Shown here in pieces: positions 58,056-64,000 of a DNA stretch of 64,000 nt. Numbering within the stretch: position 1 is the stretch's first letter; the number at the start of each line of letters is the position of its first letter. The stretch is from RHKX01 sp963826475 (lineage in GTDB: Bacteria > Actinomycetota > Thermoleophilia > Solirubrobacterales > 70-9). The stretch is taken from contig CAWGXC010000003.1 in NCBI GenBank assembly GCA_963826475.1, positions 930,001 through 994,000 on the forward strand, written 5' to 3'. The notes below the pieces were generated by a model that was given only the letters and a program-made list of their open reading frames with translations, was not told where the DNA came from and did no database searches. Made by a program: the position numbers and the translations under genes.

Positions 58056-60043
58056 TCAGGGGAGGGTGCGCTCGTACCAGAGGAATCCGAGCCCGAGACC
58101 GACCGCCAGAGCGCCGAGCAACGCGAGCAGGGCGGGCGTCGACGGCGCCGAGAAGCCGCCGGGAGCCGAGGTCAGGGCGATCGGCTCCGCCGTCGTCGCA
58201 TGCAGCGCGCCGCCGCCGGGACGATCGTCGCGCAGCACGTCGTCGACGCTGAGGCCGGATGCCCTCGGAGAGCCGCCTCCGCGCCTTGTGACCTTCCCCT
58301 TCCCTTCTTCTTCTTCTCCGAGGACTTCGCCGCTGAACCGGATCTGATCGCACCCCCGTGCCCGAAGACGTCCGCCGGCGAGGAGAGGTCGGGGCTCGCC
58401 GGCGAAGCGCCGGGACTCAGGGTGGCGCCGGTTGCCCCGTCGGCGGGCGCTGGTCCATCGCCTCCGGAGCCGCCGCGCCCGCCGGCATCGCCCTTCGGAG
58501 CACGAGCGACCGCCGCGATCGGGAAGGCCTCACGCGCTCTCCCGGTCAGCGCCTGCGCGGTCACCCAGACCGGGGTCTGATCGCTTGCCTTCGAGTAGGA
58601 GTAGTGCCCATCGGCGCTCTGCCTGGCGGCGAGGAAGCTGAGGCCGGTGTTGCCGTCGGTCCTGATGTTCACGGGATTGCGGCCGGCGGCGACGATCCCC
58701 TGAATCGCCCAGGCCGTCGACTGCGAGTTCGTCGCCGCGCCCCTGGTCAGCGACCAGCCGCCGTCGTGATGTTGCGAGTGCGCCAGCCAGTGCGAACCTC
58801 CCTTCAGCTGGTCGTCGCCACCGGGGCTGACGGCCAGCGCCTGCAGGGCCGATCCGGTGCTGTCGGGCTCGCTCTCGCCACCCTCGACCGACGCCCAGCC
58901 GCCGTTGCGGTTCTGGACCTTGCGCAGCCAGGCGGCCGGCTTGCCGACGTTCGCGCCGGGAACGCCGGCGGAGCGCTGCGCGAGAATCGCGAACGCGGTC
59001 AGGTTGACCTGATGCTCGTAGGAGCCGTCGGAGCCCTGCCGACGGCGGAGCTCAGCGACGAGGTCGCGGTCGGCGAAGGCACGGGAGCTGACCCCGGCGC
59101 CCTCGAGCGCGAGGATGCTGCGCTCGAGGTCAGCGGTCGAGGTGATCGAGGCGGCGTTCTCGCGCAGGAACCCGATGGCCGTCTTGCTGCCGCTGGTGAC
59201 ATCGGCCGGGTTCGTTCCGGCCGCCTCCATGCCGAGCATCGCCCAGCCGGTCATACCGACGCTTGAATCGTCTTCGGCCGAGGTCCCGAAGCCACCATCG
59301 GCGTTCTGCTGGTGCTGAAGCCAGGCCATCGCGCCCTTGCGCGCTGCCGCGGCGGCCCCCTTCGCGGGAACGATCAGCGGCAGCGCCAGAGAGAGCGCAA
59401 TCGCGACGGCGGCGACCGTTCTGGCGAGCGGAGCGTCGCTCCACCTCACCTCGAAGCGCGCCCGGTAGCGATCGAGCATCCGCACCATCGCCGGGCCGGC
59501 GGCCAGCATCAGCGCTGCGTTCCCCACTGCATGGGCCACATTGAAGGGGATCCCGCGCGCCGAGAGCGCCAGGTAGCGGTCGAGTGACTGCTCCCCACCG
59601 AAGCTGACCATCACCGAGAGGTCCAGCAGCGCGCCGTAGGCGAAGCCGGCCATCGCGGCGACACCCGCCAGGCCCCACCGGTTCAGGCGGCGGCCGCTCA
59701 GCGCGGCGAGAGCGGCGCCGCCGATCCCGACCATGCCCCAGCCGGCCATCTGCCAAGGCGTCCACGGCCCCTGACCGAGCCAGAGGTTCGAGACGAGACC
59801 GGAGAGCGCGCCAACCGCGAATCCCGGTCCCGTGCCGAGCGTGTAGCCGGCGAGCAGGGCGACGTCGGTGGTCGCGACCACGTTCGGGATCGGCGCGAAC
59901 GCGAGCCGCCCCGCCACGCCGAGCGCAGCGAGGGCCGCAACCGCCGCGATGATCCGCGCGGACGGTCGGGACCGCTCGAACCAGAAGAATCCACCGACCA
60001 GCACCAGTCCGAGGATCGCGAAGATGGCGGCCTGCCAGCTCAC
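58056..60043 (-). CDS. ECF transporter S component fused to six-repeat prenyltransferase-like toroid; apparent -1 frameshift near the end
   Basis: Residues 1-200 form a six-helix ECF S component (FAPIPNVVATTDVALLAGYTLGTGPGFAVGALSGLVSNLWLGQGPWTPWQMAGWGMVG). After one more helix (208-226), residues 237-502 hold six repeats of the terpene-cyclase/prenyltransferase type (AWLQHQQNADGGFG, ELRRRQGSDGSYE, AWLRKVQNRNGGWAS, WLAHSQHHDGGWS, FLAARQSADGHYS). A Gly/Ala/Pro-rich linker follows. At a GAAGAAGAAGAAGGG tract near 58300 the coding potential shifts by -1. The new frame runs to 58056 and ends in a membrane helix (LLALLGALAVGLGLGFLWYERTLP). Unshifted, the frame stops at 58172. GTG 60043 overlaps the ATPase stop. 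Confidence 0.8.
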
Positions 60044-61674
60044 GAGGTCACCCTCGGAGCCCCGCGACGGCGCAGGAGCGTCGCTCCCTGCTCCGGCGTG
60101 ACCGCGCGGCCGGCGGTCACCCTTGCCGTCTCCGTCGCGAAGTACCAGCCGCCGCCGAGCACCTCCTCGGGGGTCCCCTCGGCGATCAGCCGACCGCGGG
60201 CGATCAGGATGACCCGCGTGGCGAAGCGGGCGGCGAACTCGACGTCGTGGGTGGCGACGAGGACCCCGGCCCCGGCGGCCGCCAACTGTCCGATCCAGTC
60301 GGAGAGATCCTCCTTGCGAACCCGATCGAGGCCGCGCGTGGGCTCGTCGAGGCAGATCAGCCCCGCGGGCCTGCCGCCGGCGCCGCGACCGGCCATCGCG
60401 ATCGCCAGCGCGAGCCTCTGGCGCTCTCCGCCGGAGAGGTCGCGCGGGTTGACCTCTCCGTCGACCTCGAGGCCGACGGCGTCGAGCGCCGCACGGCCGT
60501 CGGCGCCCGGAAGCTCCTCGGAGACGCGCTCGCGCACGAGGTAGTCGTCGGGCTGCTGACCGAGCAACGCGCACCCCGCGGGCACATCCGCCGTTCCCCC
60601 ATCGGCCTCGAGGATTCCGGCGCAGGTTCGCAGCAGCGTGCTCTTGCCGGCCCCGTTGGGCCCCATCAGAGCGACCCGCTCCCCTCCACCGATCTCGAGA
60701 TCGACGCCCCGCAGAACCGGACGGATCGCGTCGGCGGCCTCGAGCTCCACACGGAGTCGCCGACAGCGGAGCACCGGCTCGCCGGCCGGCGCGAGGTCCG
60801 GCCCGGGCTCGTGAATTCCACTCGGGTCCACGTTCATCCCGCCGAGCGCCTCGCGGGCCGCCTTGACGGTCACGGGGCTCGCCTCGATCCCGGCCAGGTG
60901 GAAGAGGCGGGTTACCGGCGTCACGAGGGCCGGGGCGCGATCGAGCGCGGCGCGGCCGAAGCCCTCCGGCGGCCCGTCGTAGATCATCCGGCCCCCCTCC
61001 AGCGCGACCACGCGATCGGCCGCCGCCAGGCAGCGCTCGAGGCGATGCTCGCCGAGCAGCACGGCGACGCCCCACTCCTCGTTGAGCCGTCGCAGCAGCG
61101 AGATCAGCTCATCCCCCGCGATCGGATCGAGCTGGGACGTAGGCTCGTCGAGCAGGAGCAGGGGCGGCCCGGTGACGAGGGCGGCGGCGAGCGCGACGCG
61201 CTGCAGCTCGCCACCTGAAAGCGAATCGGTCGTCCGGTCCAGCAAGGGCTCGATTCCGAGCGCAAGCGCGGCCTCCTCTACGGCGCGCGCGGTCTCGACG
61301 GAGGCCGCTCCACGGAGCTCGAGCGGCAGCTCCAGCTCGGCGCCGACGGTCGTCGAGAGAACCTGGGTGTCGGCCTCCTGGGCGACGAAGCCCACGGAGG
61401 TCGCAAGCTCCGCCGGACCGGCCTCCCGCGTCGAGCGCCCGGCGACGTGGATCTCGCCGGCGATCTCGCCCCCGTGGAAATGGGGAACCAGCCCGCATCC
61501 AGCGCGCAGCAACGTGCTCTTGCCGGACCCGGAGCGCCCGGCGAGCACGACGAACTCCCCCGGTGCGATCTCCAGATCAACGCCCTCGAGCGCGAGGGGC
61601 CCGCCTCCGGGGTAGCGGTAGTCGAGCTTCCGGAACGAGAGCGCCGCGGTGGTCGTCGCGGTGTCCTCAGCCAC
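60040..61674 (-). CDS. ECF transporter ATPase with two fused ABC domains (EcfA-EcfA')
   Basis: Two complete ABC ATPase domains lie in one 544-residue chain. The first has Walker A GRSGSGKST, signature LSGGELQR, Walker B LLLLDEPTSQLD; it matches cobalt/vitamin ECF ATPases. The second has GPNGAGKST, LSGGERQR, LICLDEPTRGLD. ECF importers normally use two separate or paired ATPases, EcfA and EcfA'; here they are fused. I start at GTG 61674, which overlaps the EcfT stop region by 8 bases; upstream frame reads antisense-like through EcfT. Confidence 0.9.
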   Translation of the reverse strand: MAEDTATTTAALSFRKLDYRYPGGGPLALEGVDLEIAPGEFVVLAGRSGSGKSTLLRAGCGLVPHFHGGEIAGEIHVAGRSTREAGPAELATSVGFVAQEADTQVLSTTVGAELELPLELRGAASVETARAVEEAALALGIEPLLDRTTDSLSGGELQRVALAAALVTGPPLLLLDEPTSQLDPIAGDELISLLRRLNEEWGVAVLLGEHRLERCLAAADRVVALEGGRMIYDGPPEGFGRAALDRAPALVTPVTRLFHLAGIEASPVTVKAAREALGGMNVDPSGIHEPGPDLAPAGEPVLRCRRLRVELEAADAIRPVLRGVDLEIGGGERVALMGPNGAGKSTLLRTCAGILEADGGTADVPAGCALLGQQPDDYLVRERVSEELPGADGRAALDAVGLEVDGEVNPRDLSGGERQRLALAIAMAGRGAGGRPAGLICLDEPTRGLDRVRKEDLSDWIGQLAAAGAGVLVATHDVEFAARFATRVILIARGRLIAEGTPEEVLGGGWYFATETARVTAGRAVTPEQGATLLRRRGAPRVTS

Positions 61675-62590
61675 CTTCGACGCCAGCCGATCCGGGTCGC
61701 ACGGGGTGAGCCATCCTCCAGAGGATCCCACCGCTGAAGGGCAGCAGGGCCAAGAGCGGCAGGGCGGCGGCGAAGGCGAGCGTCGCGAGCTCGTGGTCCA
61801 TCGTGACCGTCGGATAGGCACCGAAGTCGCCGAGGCCGGCAATGGCCGCCGCGCACAGGGACGCGCCGGAGGCCAGTCCGCAGGCGAGGAGCCGCGCCTC
61901 GCCGGGCTCGTATCGGTGCCGGGGCCGCTTGGCCCGATGGCCGAGCCCGTAGCCGCGAAGCTCGAGCGTGGAGGCGATCTCGACCGATCGATCAAGCGAT
62001 CCGGCCACGAGGCGACGTGCGAGGGCGGCGCGACCGAGCGGTGCGGCGGCCGGCCCGCGCAGGCGGCCGGCCTCGGCGAGCCGCGCGCCGTCGGCCGCGG
62101 CGAGCGGGACCAGCCGGGTGATCATCGTTGCCGTCAGCGCCGAGCGGGAGGCGATCGGCCGGATCGCGCGGAGCACGCGATCGGGGTTGACGCAGGCCGA
62201 CCAGACCGCGAAGACGAGCAATGCAACGATGATCCGCAGCGCGACGACCGCGCCCTCGATCACCGCTTCGAGGCTGACGTCGATCTGGCCGAGGAGCGGT
62301 AAATCCCAGCCGCGCAACAGGATCGTGGCGCCACGCTGGGAGGCGAGGGCGTTGACGACGATCACCATCACCGCGAGGCCGATCGACCAGCGCAGCGGCT
62401 GGCGAAGGCTCGAGCCGGCACCTGAGGCATAGCCGGCGGCGATCGCGGCGATGCCGGCGGCCCCGAGGACGATCGGGTTGGAGAAGGCGAAGGCGGCGAT
62501 CGCGAGGGGCGCGAGGTAGACGGCCGCGATCCAGGGCCTCGCGCGGCCCAGAGGCCCGGGCCGCGGCGCGTATGCGAGGGCGGCTTTCAT
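61667..62590 (-). CDS. ecfT: ECF transporter transmembrane (T) component
   Basis: EcfT couples the ATPases to the substrate-binding S component. The 307-residue protein has about seven hydrophobic segments, a cytoplasmic region with CVNPDRVLRAIRPIASRSALTATMITRLVPLAAADGARLAEAGRLRG, and VEIASTLELRGYGLGHRAKRPRHRYEPGE, which carries the family's SLELRGYG-like coupling helix. ATG 62590 overlaps the DUF4430 stop by one base. Confidence 0.9.
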   Translation of the reverse strand: MKAALAYAPRPGPLGRARPWIAAVYLAPLAIAAFAFSNPIVLGAAGIAAIAAGYASGAGSSLRQPLRWSIGLAVMVIVVNALASQRGATILLRGWDLPLLGQIDVSLEAVIEGAVVALRIIVALLVFAVWSACVNPDRVLRAIRPIASRSALTATMITRLVPLAAADGARLAEAGRLRGPAAAPLGRAALARRLVAGSLDRSVEIASTLELRGYGLGHRAKRPRHRYEPGEARLLACGLASGASLCAAAIAGLGDFGAYPTVTMDHELATLAFAAALPLLALLPFSGGILWRMAHPVRPGSAGVEGG

Positions 62591-63564
62591 CAGCAGCGCG
62601 GGTCGGTGGCGGGCGTCAGGTCGTCCGAGGCCGGGATCGGCAGCGCCTCGCCCCCGTCGCCGGCGACGGCGTAACGATCGCGAAGATCCTCGACCCCCAA
62701 CAGGTCGACCGCATCGGGAAGTGCCGCGTCGCTGGTTGCGGTGACGAGCCAGGTCGGCTGGTCCTCGCCCTCGCGCACCGCGGCGACGACCCCGGCGTCG
62801 CTCAGCTGCTCTCTCGGCACGCCATCGGACCCGAGGATCGAAAGCGACCAACCTCCCGGGGATCTCGGGCACGCGGCGAGTTCTGCATACACGCCGCTGC
62901 TGCCCGGCCCGCTCTCGAGCTGGCCCGCGGCGCGGTCGCCGCGCAGTCGGTCCCAGGCGCCGACGAGGACCCGCAGCTCGTCGGGATGCTCGACGGGGGC
63001 ATCGACCGTCTCGACGGTCGGCTCCACGCCCGCCGCGCGCAGCGCGTCGACCACGCCGTCGCACTCGGCGCGCTCGGCCAGGCATTCGACGACCGTGTCA
63101 TAGACGGTGCCCTGATAGCCGTGCAGGAATGGCGCCGGCCAGGAGCCCACTACGGCGGGCACCCGGTAGGCCTGCGCCCAGCGGCGGTAGTCCCACCAGA
63201 TCCGGTCGCCCGGACGGACCCTGGCCTCCCCCGCGCCGACGTCGGAGTAGATCCCGTTGACGAAGAAGAACCAGTCCTGGGGGCCACCGCTGACGGTACT
63301 GCCGGCGAGGCCGTTGATGGAGTCCACGAAGTTCCCGCCGTAGGAGGTGGCGATGTCTGCCTCCTCATCGAGAAAGCGGACGACGGTGTCTGAGGGTGTG
63401 GGGTCGGTCAGGACTCCCTCGCCGATCCGCTGTGCGCCGTAATCGCGAGTGATGGTCAGGTCGGCCTCTCCGGCGGAGGCGTCACCGGGCCCGATCCCGC
63501 AGCCGCCCGCCGCGACGGAGCCCGAGAGCACCGACGCGGCGAGGGCGGCGAGGAGCCGATTCAT
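62590..63564 (-). CDS. secreted DUF4430 (transcobalamin beta-domain-like) protein
   Basis: This 324-residue exported protein begins MNRLLAALAASVLSGSVAAGGCGIGPG, a signal peptide with a possible lipoprotein cysteine. Early in the mature chain is a DUF4430-like domain: ITRDYGAQRIGEGVLTDPTPSDTVVRFLDEEADIATSYGGNFVDSINGLAGSTVSGGPQDWFFFVNGIYSDVGAGEARVRPGDRIWWDYR. The FFFVNG and WDY motifs are typical. DUF4430 corresponds to the C-terminal beta domain of transcobalamin and intrinsic factor. The second half has no recognised fold. It starts the ECF unit, 5 bases after a secreted-protein gene. Confidence 0.85.
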   Translation of the reverse strand: MNRLLAALAASVLSGSVAAGGCGIGPGDASAGEADLTITRDYGAQRIGEGVLTDPTPSDTVVRFLDEEADIATSYGGNFVDSINGLAGSTVSGGPQDWFFFVNGIYSDVGAGEARVRPGDRIWWDYRRWAQAYRVPAVVGSWPAPFLHGYQGTVYDTVVECLAERAECDGVVDALRAAGVEPTVETVDAPVEHPDELRVLVGAWDRLRGDRAAGQLESGPGSSGVYAELAACPRSPGGWSLSILGSDGVPREQLSDAGVVAAVREGEDQPTWLVTATSDAALPDAVDLLGVEDLRDRYAVAGDGGEALPIPASDDLTPATDPRC

Positions 63565-63569
63565 CGGGA

Positions 63570-64000
63570 TCAGCGGCGGACGACCCGCTCGCAGGAGCCG
63601 GTGGTCGTGTTCTTCTGGCGCTTCGCGAGGATGACGACGTCCTTGCCGCCGCCGCAGTCGATGACGTCGGACGCGGCTCCCCTGGAGGCGTTGATCTTGT
63701 CGTTGCCGCGCCCGGCGACGATCGTCTCGGCCTCAGGCGTGCCGACGATCCTGTCGGCGCCGTTGGTGCCGCCGATCGTGGCCGCGAACCCCGCCGGGCA
63801 GACCTTGGCCGCCAGGGTGCAGATGACCTCGGTGTTCGAGGGAATCGAGCCGGGCCGCGTCGCGGTCAACCCGAGCTCATCTTCATCAACCTTGAACGTG
63901 GTCTTGCCCTTGGCGTTCGTGGGCTTGTCGGCGCCCGTCACATCGGCGCCCTCCGCCGGGGTCTTCTTGCCGTCGTCGGCGTAGGAGACGACCTTGGCGG
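63570..64000 (-). CDS. secreted protein C-terminus with Ig-like and haemolysin-type repeats, 5' end beyond window
   Basis: The frame is open from the right window edge to the stop at 63570 (about 143 codons). It first shows a strand pattern like a carboxypeptidase-regulatory or Ig-like domain (VVSYADDGKKTPAEGADVTGADKPTNAKGKTTFKV). Repeats like those of haemolysin-type calcium-binding proteins follow (TNGADRIVGTPEAETIVAGRGNDKINA), then SCERVVRR. It lies 5 bases before the DUF4430 gene and is probably co-transcribed. A GTG at 63941 is only an internal start. The missing part prevents a firmer call. Confidence 0.6.
   Translation of the reverse strand, partial: AKVVSYADDGKKTPAEGADVTGADKPTNAKGKTTFKVDEDELGLTATRPGSIPSNTEVICTLAAKVCPAGFAATIGGTNGADRIVGTPEAETIVAGRGNDKINASRGAASDVIDCGGGKDVVILAKRQKNTTTGSCERVVRR

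Noticed and set aside
58290..58320. programmed -1 slippery heptamer in the toroid fusion gene
   Set aside because: The codons GGA AGG GGA do not fit the X XXY YYZ pattern and there is no long A or U run, so programmed recoding is not supported over an indel.
63565..63569. cobalamin riboswitch directly before the DUF4430 gene
   Set aside because: The gap is 5 bases; any riboswitch must lie to the right of the window.

Overview
The window is GC-rich chromosomal DNA of an actinobacterium. GTG starts, 4-base ATGA/GTGA gene overlaps, a Ku/LigD-type end-joining pair, DUF222-HNH and a division cluster without ftsA fit Actinomycetota. A deep-branching class such as Thermoleophilia (Solirubrobacterales-like) is my best guess, by inference only. 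Almost every base is coding. I see no tRNA, rRNA, CRISPR array, insertion sequence or prophage.

Left end (1-8.9 kb, minus strand). An aromatic amino-acid block carries hisC-type aminotransferase, chorismate mutase aroH, DAHP synthase aroG, tyrA and aroA (aroA is cut by the window edge). An uncharted 30-codon leader ORF ending AYSWYWRFS lies before aroG, with its own promoter and foldable RNA, and looks like ribosome-mediated attenuation. Upstream sit scpA, scpB, an ACT-domain gene, rluB and trpS. From 8.9 to 15.1 kb come a DJ-1/PfpI protein with a GlxA-type regulator, a FetAB-type ABC exporter, a secreted unknown, and an ECF sigma factor with a membrane beta-propeller partner.

15.2-25 kb. 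A DUF222-HNH nuclease gene starts inside a near-perfect SOS (LexA) box and precedes Ku, a LigD-type polymerase and an NAD(P)-binding protein. The glycine cleavage genes gcvT-gcvH-gcvPA-gcvPB follow on the other strand, then an esterase.

25-41.9 kb, minus strand. A complete division and cell-wall (dcw) cluster: mraZ, rsmH, ftsL-like, ftsI, murE, murF, mraY, a GNAT acetyltransferase, murD, ftsW, murG, murC, murB, ftsQ, ftsZ. An mraZ promoter overlaid by three 10-bp-phased MraZ boxes, and a separate ftsZ promoter flanked by repeats, can be read directly.

42-58 kb. A Tad pilus assembly operon (response regulator, kinase, CpaB, TadA, TadB, TadC), in which tadA carries an apparent one-base frameshift; a secreted unknown; a cupredoxin; an MFS exporter; a TetR/DHA2-exporter pair sharing operators; DUF192; NfeD; a degenerate Rho-like protein; glpD; and a nitroreductase.

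58-64 kb (minus strand). This is the most interesting locus. A DUF4430 (transcobalamin beta-domain-like) secreted protein, an EcfT permease and a two-domain EcfA ATPase are followed by an unusual fusion of an ECF S component to six prenyltransferase/terpene-cyclase-type repeats. A six-repeat alpha toroid plus a DUF4430 domain are the two halves of intrinsic factor/transcobalamin. The operon may therefore be a bacterial transcobalamin-like capture module wired to an ECF vitamin importer. The fusion gene also shows an apparent frameshift before a C-terminal membrane anchor.
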